Positions 6,499-14,196 of a stretch of DNA of 20,164 nt are shown here, piece after piece. Within the stretch, counting starts at the first letter, position 1. The number at the start of each line of letters is the position of its first letter. A program made the translations under genes and the position numbers. The notes under the pieces were generated by a model. It worked only from the letters and a program-made list of their open reading frames with translations. It made no database searches and was not told the DNA's origin. Source of the stretch: SURF-55 sp040755195 (GTDB lineage: Bacteria; Bacillota; Desulfotomaculia; Desulfotomaculales; Ammonificaceae). The DNA lies in the NCBI GenBank assembly GCA_040755195.1, contig JBFMBL010000046.1, positions 1-20,164 of the forward strand, read 5' to 3'.

Positions 6499-7419
6499 AT
6501 GAAGATAGTCCAAGATGAGCGTGGGTCTGCTTTTGTCCTTGTAGTCGCAGCAATGGTAGGGTTGCTCGGATTTGTCGCCCTGACTGTCGATGTAGGGATG
6601 TTGTTTCTGAACAGGGAGCGTCTGAACAACGCAACCGACGCCGCGGTTCTTGCCGGCGTGCAAATCCTGGCCGCTGACCCCACCAAAACATACGAGGCCG
6701 AAAATACTGCCAGAAACTATGCCCTTTTGAATGGTCTTAATTCCGGTGAAGTATCCATATCTGTCTACGGCAGCGAGAAAAAGTTGAGGGCTGTAGCCCA
6801 GCGCGAGGTTCGGTTTTTCTTCGCTCCGGTCCTTGGCTTAAACAGCAGGCAGGTGACAGCGCATTCCGAGGCGCAAGTCGGTGCGGTGGAAGCGGTGTAC
6901 GGTTTGGTTCCTATTGGGGTCGTGAACCAGACGCTGACGTTTAACACGCAATATACTCTAAAGTATGGTGCAGGCATGGGAAACCACGGAAATTTCGGCG
7001 CGCTTGCTTTCGGTGAGGATAGAGGATCCAACGATTACGAAAAAAGCTTTAAGGAAGGTTATAAAGAATGGGTTAAGATCGGGGATACCGTTTGGACTGA
7101 ACCCGGGAACAAGGCCAAGGCCTCAAAAGACGGGGTTGCCTATCGCATAAGCGGTCATGAAAGCTGTACCCTGGAAAATCACGAGCCGGACTGCCCGCGT
7201 CTTGTAACGTGCCCTATTTACTCTTATTTAAGGGACGACGACCGCGGACGATCGGAGGTCCAAATTCTTGGATTCGCGGCATTCTTTCTTGATGGAGCTA
7301 CAGGTACCGGAAATAATTGCACGATCACCGGTTACTTCGTTAAAAAATTAACCAGTGAAGATGTAAAGGGTGTAAACGGTGCTGATTACGGGCTGAAGAG
7401 CGCAAAAATAATTGATTGA
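6499..7419 (+). CDS. tadG: TadG-like pilus assembly protein, copy 1
   Basis: The N-terminus (DERGSAFVLVVAAMVGLLG, then VDVGMLFLNRERLNNATDAAVLAG) is the Flp-pilus TadG-like region: one membrane anchor followed by the conserved helix that packs against pilins. The rest (about 230 residues) would be extracytoplasmic. Its C-terminal half carries a GHESC segment, a CPRLV segment and a GFAAFFLDGATGTGNNC segment. All three cysteine positions recur in the neighbouring copy, so they may form disulphides or a metal site. ATG 6499 has GAGGTGAG upstream. At 306 residues it is shorter than proteobacterial TadG and lacks a VWA domain that I can see. It is the first of a tandem pair. Confidence 0.85.
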   Translation: MKIVQDERGSAFVLVVAAMVGLLGFVALTVDVGMLFLNRERLNNATDAAVLAGVQILAADPTKTYEAENTARNYALLNGLNSGEVSISVYGSEKKLRAVAQREVRFFFAPVLGLNSRQVTAHSEAQVGAVEAVYGLVPIGVVNQTLTFNTQYTLKYGAGMGNHGNFGALAFGEDRGSNDYEKSFKEGYKEWVKIGDTVWTEPGNKAKASKDGVAYRISGHESCTLENHEPDCPRLVTCPIYSYLRDDDRGRSEVQILGFAAFFLDGATGTGNNCTITGYFVKKLTSEDVKGVNGADYGLKSAKIID

Positions 7420-7438
7420 AATCGTTGAGGTGTGACCG

Positions 7439-8338
7439 ATGTTAAAGCTCAAAAACGACCGGGGTTCGGCAATAGTTCTGGTAGTTGCGTCGATGGTAGT
7501 CCTGCTCGGGTTTGCGGCATTATCTACAGATGTCGGCTTATTGTTTCTTAACCGCGAGCGCCTGGTAAACGCGGCCGATGCGGCGGCTCTTGCCGGAGCC
7601 CAGTTCCTGCCGGTAAATCCCGCAGAAGCATCGTTAACAGCGCTGGATTTTGCTGTTAAGAACGGGATCCAGCCCCTTGAGGCAACCATAAACATAGAAA
7701 GCGACGGGAAGGTCCTTATGGTCAGGGCGCGGCGGCAGGTCAGTCTGTATTTCGCACCCGTTCTTGGCATAGACAGCATGCCGGTTACCGCTCAGGCAAG
7801 GGCGCGTGTAGGCGGGGTCGAAAGGGTCGCGGGCGTGGTTCCTTTAGGGATTCCGGACCAGGTGCTCGAGTATGGAAGAATCTATTCACTTAAGGTAGCC
7901 GGCGGCGAAGCAGAAACCGGAAACTTCGGTTGTCTGGCCCTCGGCGGTCTCGGTGCCGGCAACTATGAAGAAAGATTAAAGTATGGTTATCAGGAATGGC
8001 TTGAAATCGGCGACTTTATCGATACCGAACCGGGTAACATGTCCGGTTCCACGGAAAGAGCGGTAAGTTACCGTGTAACGGGACATGAAAGCTGCACTTA
8101 TACAAACCACTGTGAGAACTGCCCTCGTTTGGTTTTTGTTCCGGTTTACCGGGACGAGCCATTGTCCGGAAGGGATACGGTACAGATTATCGGCTTTGCG
8201 GCTTTTTTTCTTGAGGGTGCTACGGGGTCCGGTAATGAATGCTATGTAAATGGTCATTTTGTCCGTGAATTCAACGGTTTTGCGGAAGGACTCAACGGGC
8301 CGGACTACGGACTTCGGACCGTTAAACTGGTGGAATAA
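7439..8338 (+). CDS. tadG2: TadG-like pilus assembly protein, copy 2
   Basis: This 299-residue protein is collinear with copy 1 over its whole length: RGSAIVLVVASMVVLLGF, TDVGLLFLNRERLVNAADAA, a shared YFAPVLG segment, then GHESCT, CPRLV and GFAAFFLEGATGSGNEC, ending DYGL. The pair clearly arose by tandem duplication and has since diverged, most in the middle domain. It has one N-terminal membrane anchor and an external C-terminal domain. ATG 7439 follows GAGGTG. The two copies may form a heteromeric minor-pilin or tip complex, which is inference. Confidence 0.85.
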   Translation: MLKLKNDRGSAIVLVVASMVVLLGFAALSTDVGLLFLNRERLVNAADAAALAGAQFLPVNPAEASLTALDFAVKNGIQPLEATINIESDGKVLMVRARRQVSLYFAPVLGIDSMPVTAQARARVGGVERVAGVVPLGIPDQVLEYGRIYSLKVAGGEAETGNFGCLALGGLGAGNYEERLKYGYQEWLEIGDFIDTEPGNMSGSTERAVSYRVTGHESCTYTNHCENCPRLVFVPVYRDEPLSGRDTVQIIGFAAFFLEGATGSGNECYVNGHFVREFNGFAEGLNGPDYGLRTVKLVE

Positions 8339-8351
8339 GGAGAGATAACCG

Positions 8352-9152
8352 GTGCGGGGTAGATTGTTTATAATTCTGGCTATTGTTTTTGCCATGGGTG
8401 CGGCAATAAGCGCCTATATGTATCTTGATTCCGTCAAACAAACTTACAAAGAGGCAGGAGGGTATGTTACAGTAATAACCGCCGGGCAGAATATACCGGC
8501 AAAGACTCAGGTGACAACAGAGATGCTTAAATACAAAGAAATCCCGGAAAAGTACGCGCACCCTGACGCGTCGCGGTCCGCCAAAGACGTAATCGGAAAG
8601 ATTACTTTATCGGACATCTCCGCCGGAGAACAGATACTGAAAAGCAAGCTTGCATCGGAGCAAGGAACAAGCCAGGGCCTTGCCTTCAGGATAAAACCGG
8701 GTGAACGGGCGCTGACCGTAAAAGTCGACGAGCTTTCAAGTTTGTCGGGAATGCTCCTCCCGGGCGATCGCGTTGACATTTTGATAACCTTAAGCCCGGA
8801 GTCAGAAACAGGGACGAAGTCGAGCGTTATGACCGCCACGATGTTGAGCGACATACTGGTTATGGCTACCGGTCAGGTACTCGAGTCCAACAAAGACGGG
8901 AAAGCCGGGGCCGGGTATCAAACGGCTACCCTGGCGGTGACCCCTGTGCAAGCACAGTTGTTAGTGCTCGGCTTCCAGCGTGGTAACATCCAATTCAGCC
9001 TCAGGTCTCCTGTGGATAAAGGAATCACCAGGCTGCCTCCATCGGCGACACCCGATTTGTACAAAGGGCTTCCCACGATGCAAAACAATACAACCAGCAA
9101 GGCGGTTCAGGCACCCGCAAGTTCAGACAAAGAGACTTCGAAGAAAAGGTAG
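8352..9152 (+). CDS. cpaB: CpaB/RcpC-family Flp pilus assembly protein
   Basis: The 266-residue product has an N-terminal membrane anchor (residues 4-23), then an SAF domain (YVTVITAGQNIPAKTQVTTE to about residue 103) and the RcpC/CpaB core starting GERALTVKVDELSSLSGMLLPGDRVDIL. The C-terminal 30 residues are low-complexity and polar. In diderms CpaB works with the secretin; here no secretin gene is visible, so it probably acts at the cell wall. GTG 8352 follows AAGGAG at 8 nt. The gene begins 13 nt after tadG2 and is presumably in the same transcript. Confidence 0.9.
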   Translation: MRGRLFIILAIVFAMGAAISAYMYLDSVKQTYKEAGGYVTVITAGQNIPAKTQVTTEMLKYKEIPEKYAHPDASRSAKDVIGKITLSDISAGEQILKSKLASEQGTSQGLAFRIKPGERALTVKVDELSSLSGMLLPGDRVDILITLSPESETGTKSSVMTATMLSDILVMATGQVLESNKDGKAGAGYQTATLAVTPVQAQLLVLGFQRGNIQFSLRSPVDKGITRLPPSATPDLYKGLPTMQNNTTSKAVQAPASSDKETSKKR

Positions 9153-9267
9153 TATGACGGTTGACTTAAGAAAAAAGAGCAATTGATTGTTTAGGGTCAT
9201 TGGCTGCGCATGAGAGAAAATATTTAGCAACGTTAATTTGGCAGTTGGGGGCTGAGGAGGGTTATCC

Positions 9268-10479
9268 GTGGATCCGATTACTGTAATCATCGCGGACGAC
9301 AGCGCAAATACGCGTGAAGACGTAAAAAGACTGCTGTCTTTTGAAGAAGATGTGATGGTCATCGGCGAGGCCGGCGATGGGGAGGAAGCCGTGCAAATAG
9401 CGCGGGAACTTAAACCGGACGTCGTCTTAATGGACATCAACATGCCGGATCTCGATGGTATAAGCGCCACAGAGATAATAAGCGAACAGTTGCCGCAAAC
9501 GGCGGTTGTCATTATCTCGATTCAGGGAGAGCAGGAATATCTCCGCAAAGCGATGGCCGCCGGAGCAAATGATTATCTTACAAAGCCCTTCAGTTCCCAA
9601 GAATTGGTTGACGCAATCAGAAGGGCGAACAAGAAAACCAAGAAACGCCAGGACACATATGCCAGACTTCAAGAAGGGCCGGAAACGATCCTTTCAGGAA
9701 TTATCGTGGTTGTTTTTGGAACAAAGGGAGGCGCAGGCCGAAGTACCTTGACCTGCAACCTTGCGGCGGTGCTGTCAAAAGATTTTAACCAGCGTGTTAC
9801 AGTGGTTGATCTGGATTCCGTCGGGGGAGATGCAGCTGTTCTTTTTAACTTGAACCTGCCCGGCAGCATCTCAGATCTTGCACGTGAACCGGAGATAAAT
9901 AAGGAAGTGGTTGAAGGGTACACAGCCGTTCATTCTTCCGGGGTTAAGGTTCTTGGTTCAATTGCTTCTAAGGATGAGGATGTTTTGGATCTTGCTACAC
10001 GCATTCCGGAAATATTGGGGTCAGCAAGACTCGGATGCAATTATGTTCTTGTAGACACACCACCATATTTAAACGCTGCGGTAGCACATGCGTTAGACAT
10101 GGCCGATGAAATCATTCTGGTCGGACAGTGTGATTTGCCGGCTTTACGACGCTTAAAAGCAGATATAGACTTTCTTAATGAGCATAATCTTGGGGAGAAG
10201 TTGCGTGTCGTTCTGAACAACGCCTTTTTTGAAGGCGGGTTGCGGCCGGCCGATCTGGAAAAGACCCTGGGGTTGAGTTTTGACGGTGTCATAACATCCG
10301 ACATGCGAACGGTACAATCGGCCGCAAATAAGGGGGCGCCCTTTTGTCTCGGCAATAAGGGCAGCAGAGTTGCCCAAGATGTCATCAAACTGGCGGAAAA
10401 ACTCCTTGGAAAGGAAAAAGATGAAAAGGAACGACCGCAAGAACTCAAGCGTTCATTCTTGGGTAAAATACGCTTTTAA
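9268..10479 (+). CDS. cpaE: CpaE-like pilus ATPase with N-terminal receiver domain
   Basis: Residues 1-120 are a complete receiver domain with every canonical residue: D10/D11, phosphoacceptor D56 (LMDINMP), S84 and K106 (TKPF). After a short linker (about 121-143) comes a ParA/MinD-type ATPase with the deviant Walker A GTKGGAGRST; the signature lysine K153 is kept while the P-loop lysine position holds R158. The later VDLDSVGGDAAVLF and VDTPPYLNAA segments fit the fold. CpaE-type proteins localise or regulate the Tad machine. Many CpaE receivers are degenerate, but this one looks phosphorylatable. GTG 9268 follows GAGGAGGG. The 115-bp spacer before it shows no convincing promoter. Confidence 0.9.
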   Translation: MDPITVIIADDSANTREDVKRLLSFEEDVMVIGEAGDGEEAVQIARELKPDVVLMDINMPDLDGISATEIISEQLPQTAVVIISIQGEQEYLRKAMAAGANDYLTKPFSSQELVDAIRRANKKTKKRQDTYARLQEGPETILSGIIVVVFGTKGGAGRSTLTCNLAAVLSKDFNQRVTVVDLDSVGGDAAVLFNLNLPGSISDLAREPEINKEVVEGYTAVHSSGVKVLGSIASKDEDVLDLATRIPEILGSARLGCNYVLVDTPPYLNAAVAHALDMADEIILVGQCDLPALRRLKADIDFLNEHNLGEKLRVVLNNAFFEGGLRPADLEKTLGLSFDGVITSDMRTVQSAANKGAPFCLGNKGSRVAQDVIKLAEKLLGKEKDEKERPQELKRSFLGKIRF

Positions 10480-10533
10480 CAGTATAGACCTTTAAAGTAT
10501 TTAACCACTCATTTAATAACACAAAATCCACAC

Positions 10534-10545
10534 CAAACGCGTTTG
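10534..10545. promoter_or_regulatory. Perfect 12-bp palindrome upstream of cpaF
   Basis: CAAACGCGTTTG is a perfect palindrome in the cpaE-cpaF spacer, 26 nt before the cpaF ribosome site. The flp leader carries CAAACGGGTTTG at 5152-5163, and the match extends to CCAAACGSGTTTGTT on both sides. The shared placement suggests one regulator for both transcripts. Confidence 0.45.
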
Positions 10546-10582
10546 TTCAGTCCTGTAAAAAGCAAAGGTGGAAGGTGGTCAA

Positions 10583-11917
10583 GTGGCGGTTTTCTCTAAG
10601 TTTGATAAAAGTGACAAACCAAAAACCACCCCTGAAAGAATAGTACGACGCGACCCGCACCAGGAGTTGAAGATTAATCTCCATAAGTTGCTGGTTGCGG
10701 AACTGGGGGATATCCTGCGCGCCGGCGGAAAAACCGAAATAGACGCGCATAAAGTTGAGAGCGTTGCCTGGGAACTTCTTGAAAAACAATCTGCACCCAT
10801 TCCCAGGCTCGAACGCCAACGGATTGTTTCCGAACTCGTCGCGGAAGCCCTCGGCTTTGGGCCCATTACCCCTTTGCTTGAAGATGATGAGATAAGCGAG
10901 GTCATGGTCAACGGGCCACACCAGGTTTACGTTGAACGACGCGGCAAACTGGAACTGACTGAAGTAACCTTTCGGGATAACGATCACGTCATGCACGTTA
11001 TTGAAAAGATAGTGGCGCCTTTGGGTCGCCGGGTGGATGAAAGCAGCCCGATGGTAGACGCCCGTTTACCGGACGGCTCGCGGGTTAACGCTATTATTCC
11101 GCCTCTGGCATTGGATGGACCGACAATCACAATTCGTAAATTTTTTCGCGATCCGCTGAAGGTCGATGACCTGATACGTTTCGGGAGTATAACACAGGAA
11201 CTTGCAAAGTTCCTTGAAGCTTGCGTTAAGGCGAGACTTAACATTGTGGTTTCCGGGGGTACAGGCAGCGGTAAAACAACGCTTTTAAATATTCTTTCGT
11301 CATTCATACCTTCAGATGAACGAATTATCACAATCGAGGACTCGGCTGAGTTGCAGCTCCGCCAAGAGCACGTGGTCCGATTGGAATCACGTCCGCCAAA
11401 CATAGAAGGCAAAGGCCAAATCACTATTAGAGATCTTGTGCGAAACTCGTTGCGGATGCGTCCGGAACGTATAGTTGTTGGAGAGGTAAGGGGCGGCGAG
11501 GCTTTGGACATGCTCCAAGCTATGAACACGGGTCATGATGGAAGCCTCACCACAGGCCACGCTAATTCGCCGCGAGATATGCTTTCCCGTCTTGAAACCA
11601 TGGTATTGATGGCCGGAATGGAACTGCCCGTAAGGGCTATCAGGGAACAGATATCAGCCGCGATCGACCTTATCGTTCAGGCAAACAGATTTAAAGACGG
11701 TTCAAGAAAGGTAACACACGTCACCGAGGTTCAGGGAATGGAAGGGGATGTCATCGTTTTGCAGGACCTGTTCATATTCCAACAAACCGGTGTTGATGAA
11801 GAAGGAAGGGTAAGGGGGCAATTCATTAGTACCGGCATTCGACCTAAGTTCACGGACCGCCTCGAATCGAGTGGTATTCACCTTGACCCGAGACTTTTCG
11901 CGCCGACCACCTGGTAA
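10583..11917 (+). CDS. cpaF: CpaF/TadA-family pilus assembly ATPase
   Basis: A secretion-superfamily (T2SSE/GspE-like) hexameric ATPase of about 444 residues. Around residues 95-140 is the N-terminal domain entry (GFGPITPLLEDDEISEVMVN). Walker A is GGTGSGKTT near residue 225, the Asp box is RIITIEDSAEL, Walker B is RIVVGEVRGGEA, and the His box is TTGHANSP. It would drive Flp polymerisation through TadB and TadC. The start is GTG 10583, with AAGGTGG at 10572-10578; the GTG at 10568 would add five residues but has no well-spaced ribosome site. TadB follows 12 nt after the stop. Confidence 0.95.
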   Translation: MAVFSKFDKSDKPKTTPERIVRRDPHQELKINLHKLLVAELGDILRAGGKTEIDAHKVESVAWELLEKQSAPIPRLERQRIVSELVAEALGFGPITPLLEDDEISEVMVNGPHQVYVERRGKLELTEVTFRDNDHVMHVIEKIVAPLGRRVDESSPMVDARLPDGSRVNAIIPPLALDGPTITIRKFFRDPLKVDDLIRFGSITQELAKFLEACVKARLNIVVSGGTGSGKTTLLNILSSFIPSDERIITIEDSAELQLRQEHVVRLESRPPNIEGKGQITIRDLVRNSLRMRPERIVVGEVRGGEALDMLQAMNTGHDGSLTTGHANSPRDMLSRLETMVLMAGMELPVRAIREQISAAIDLIVQANRFKDGSRKVTHVTEVQGMEGDVIVLQDLFIFQQTGVDEEGRVRGQFISTGIRPKFTDRLESSGIHLDPRLFAPTTW

Positions 11918-11929
11918 GGAGGCGAGATG

Positions 11930-12880
11930 ATGGTTGCGGTTTTTACTTTTTTAATGGTTTTACTTGTTTTCCTTGGCATTAGGGAATTACTAACAGCCAA
12001 GCAACGTTTATTGGAAGGACGGCTAAAGCAGGTTAGTGCAAAAGATCAAAAAACTGTTACGGAAGAAACCGTCCGGAAACGGCGCGGTTTCGGTTGGCTT
12101 CGCAACATCATTACCAACTTCAAACCAGCGCAAGCCCCCGTTAAACGTCTTGAAGAGCAGTTGTGTCAGGCGGACATATTACTGCGCGCCGAAGAGTTCT
12201 TGGTAATAGTCTTGTGTGTTATGCTGCTCACGTCGGCAATCGGGTTTTCCTTGACCCGCAAGCTAATAGGCGCACTGATCGGAATGTCTTTCGGCTTTAT
12301 AATTCCAAACATGGTTTTGAGTATGTCTAAAGGAAAACGCTTAAAAGCCTTTAATTCTCAAATTGCCGACGCTTTAGCCATTATGTCTAATACGTTAAGG
12401 GCTGGTTTTAGTTTCCTTCAAGCGATGGATGTTGTGCGGAAAGATATGGCTCCACCCATAAGTAAGGAATTCGGCCGGACATTAACGGAAATGAACTTGG
12501 GTATTGCCACCGAAGAGGCTCTTGCTAACCTGGTTAACAGGGTGAAAAGTGACGACTTGGACCTTGTTGTGACGGCGGTTATTATACAGCGGTCGGTTGG
12601 GGGTAACCTGGCCTCAATGCTCGATTCAATCGCGGAAACGATCCGAGAGAGAGTCAGACTCCAAGGTGAAGTTAAGTCGCTTACCGCGCAGGGCAGAATT
12701 TCAGGCATGGTTATTGGATTTATGCCTGTTGCGTTGGCAGGAATCCTCTTTTTATTAAACCGTGAATACCTCTTAACCATGTTCACGAACAAGATGGGAA
12801 TCGTAATGTTGTGCGTAGCAGGCGTCGGAGAACTCATAGGAATGTTGGCGATAAAGAAAATCGTCGACATCCATATTTAG
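11930..12880 (+). CDS. tadB: TadB-like inner platform protein (T2SSF domain)
   Basis: A polytopic membrane protein of about 316 residues with an N-terminal membrane helix, a pair of central helices (about residues 87-128) and C-terminal helices. A T2SSF domain lies between, recognisable by FNSQIADALAIMSNTLRAGFSFLQAM and the later VVTAVIIQRSVGGNLASMLDSIAETIRER. With TadC it forms the membrane platform on which CpaF acts. Two adjacent ATG codons (11927 and 11930) follow AAGGAGG (11916-11922); 11930 has the better spacing. The gap to tadC is 9 nt. Confidence 0.92.
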   Translation: MVAVFTFLMVLLVFLGIRELLTAKQRLLEGRLKQVSAKDQKTVTEETVRKRRGFGWLRNIITNFKPAQAPVKRLEEQLCQADILLRAEEFLVIVLCVMLLTSAIGFSLTRKLIGALIGMSFGFIIPNMVLSMSKGKRLKAFNSQIADALAIMSNTLRAGFSFLQAMDVVRKDMAPPISKEFGRTLTEMNLGIATEEALANLVNRVKSDDLDLVVTAVIIQRSVGGNLASMLDSIAETIRERVRLQGEVKSLTAQGRISGMVIGFMPVALAGILFLLNREYLLTMFTNKMGIVMLCVAGVGELIGMLAIKKIVDIHI

Positions 12881-12889
12881 GAGGACAAT

Positions 12890-13816
12890 ATGATTGCGGT
12901 GGCTGCAATTTTTATTTTTGCTGCTTTCATCACATTGCTTTTGCCGATATATTTTCGTTTTCAAAAAACAAGTGAGGTAATGTCCACGAGGGTGGCAACC
13001 CTTCTCGGCGGTGAAGGACACGCCTCCTTACGTGAAGAGGAACTACGCCAGCCGCTTTATTATCGTTTTATCAGACCGCTCCTCAGCCGCCTCGGATCCG
13101 CTGGGAAACACTATCTGCCGGCAAGCCGCACTAAGGCTCTAGAGACAAAACTTCTTGTTGCGGGCAATCCCGGAGGACTTAATGCGGTAGAGTTTACCAT
13201 GGTAAAGTATCTGTCAGGCGCTTTTGGCGGAGCAGCCGGGCTTTTGCTAGGCTGGGCTACGAGAATGGCTTCTCTTAAACTATTGCTCATATTCGCCTTT
13301 TTTGCAGTCCTTGGATTACTGGCACCAGATTATTACATTAAACAACGCATCCAAGCCCGTCAAAAATCAGTGCGGGACGCCCTGCCCGATACGCTTGATT
13401 TACTGACAGTCAGTATAGAAGCAGGGCTCGGATTAGATGGGGCTATTCTAAAGGTTGTAGAGAAAACAAAGGGGGTTCTACCAGACGAGTTCAGAAGGGT
13501 GCTTCAAGAAGTGAAGATAGGAAAGCCAAGGCGTGAAGCCTTACGCGCTATGGCACTGAGGCTGGATTTAGACGATCTGTCTACCTTTATTGGTGCGGTG
13601 CTCATGGCCGAACAAATGGGTGTGCAGCTTTCGAATGTAATGAAACTCCAATCACAAGAAATGAGAACCAGACGGCGGCAGAGAGCCCAGGAAACCGCCA
13701 TGAAGGCGCCCGTTAAGATGCTTTTCCCCCTGGTTATGTTTATTTTTCCGGCTACCTTTATCATACTGCTTGGCCCGGCAATGATAAAAATTTCTAAAGT
13801 TTTCGGCGGGTCATAA
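12890..13816 (+). CDS. tadC: TadC-like inner platform protein (T2SSF domain)
   Basis: This 308-residue membrane protein is the second platform subunit of the Tad machine. It has an N-terminal helix (ten residues after Met onward), two helices around 100-150, the T2SSF segment VRDALPDTLDLLTVSIEAGL with LSTFIGAVLMAEQMG, the basic RTRRRQRAQETAMKAPVKM stretch, and a final helix. This is the usual TadC pattern. ATG 12890 follows GGAGG at 5-6 nt. The DUF192 gene begins 11 nt downstream. Confidence 0.92.
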   Translation: MIAVAAIFIFAAFITLLLPIYFRFQKTSEVMSTRVATLLGGEGHASLREEELRQPLYYRFIRPLLSRLGSAGKHYLPASRTKALETKLLVAGNPGGLNAVEFTMVKYLSGAFGGAAGLLLGWATRMASLKLLLIFAFFAVLGLLAPDYYIKQRIQARQKSVRDALPDTLDLLTVSIEAGLGLDGAILKVVEKTKGVLPDEFRRVLQEVKIGKPRREALRAMALRLDLDDLSTFIGAVLMAEQMGVQLSNVMKLQSQEMRTRRRQRAQETAMKAPVKMLFPLVMFIFPATFIILLGPAMIKISKVFGGS

Positions 13817-13827
13817 TAACACAGAAG

Positions 13828-14187
13828 ATGTTCAAAGTTATTAACGTAACAAAGGAATGCACCTTAGCCAGACGGGCTAAACCTGCGTTTTCTTTTTCCC
13901 GGCGACTTATTGGCCTTTTGGGCCGAAGATCATTGTTGGAAGAGGAAGGTCTGATTATTGAGCCTTGTTTAAGCGTACACACTTTTTTTATGCGATTTTC
14001 TATAGACGTAGTCTTCTACGACCGTTCCAGAATAGTTATAGCCGTTTTTTCGAATTTAACTCCTTTTCGTGTAACACCAGTGTTAAAGTCAGCCTTAGGC
14101 GTTGTGGAGTTACCCAAAGGTACGATATTGTTCAGTCAAACTGAGATAGGCGACCAGCTTAGTTTTGATGCCGCTTCGGACCGTTAA
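13828..14187 (+). CDS. DUF192 family protein at the end of the tad locus
   Basis: A 119-residue protein matching DUF192: an N-terminal ...RAKPAFSFSRRLIGLLGRRSL segment, the central HTFFMRFSIDVVFYDRS motif, and VVELPKGTI near the C-terminus. No clear signal peptide is seen. Its biochemical role is unknown. The 11-bp gap to tadC, same strand and weak ribosome site (AGAAG) suggest it is co-transcribed and translated at a low level. A link to Tad pilus function is inferred only from position. Its stop is 9 bp from the stop of the convergent minus-strand operon, with no terminator between. Confidence 0.85.
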   Translation: MFKVINVTKECTLARRAKPAFSFSRRLIGLLGRRSLLEEEGLIIEPCLSVHTFFMRFSIDVVFYDRSRIVIAVFSNLTPFRVTPVLKSALGVVELPKGTILFSQTEIGDQLSFDAASDR

Positions 14188-14196
14188 GAATGTTGG

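Noticed and set aside
9154..9267. Ten-codon ORF and promoter in the cpaB-cpaE spacer
   Set aside because: The ATG at 9154 overlaps the cpaB stop and has no ribosome site; TTGACT at 9161 has no -10 at a usable distance, and TTGGCT/TATTTA are only 15 bp apart.
14188..14196. Bidirectional terminator between the DUF192 gene and the convergent operon
   Set aside because: Only 9 bp separate the stops and no hairpin with T-tract is visible there.
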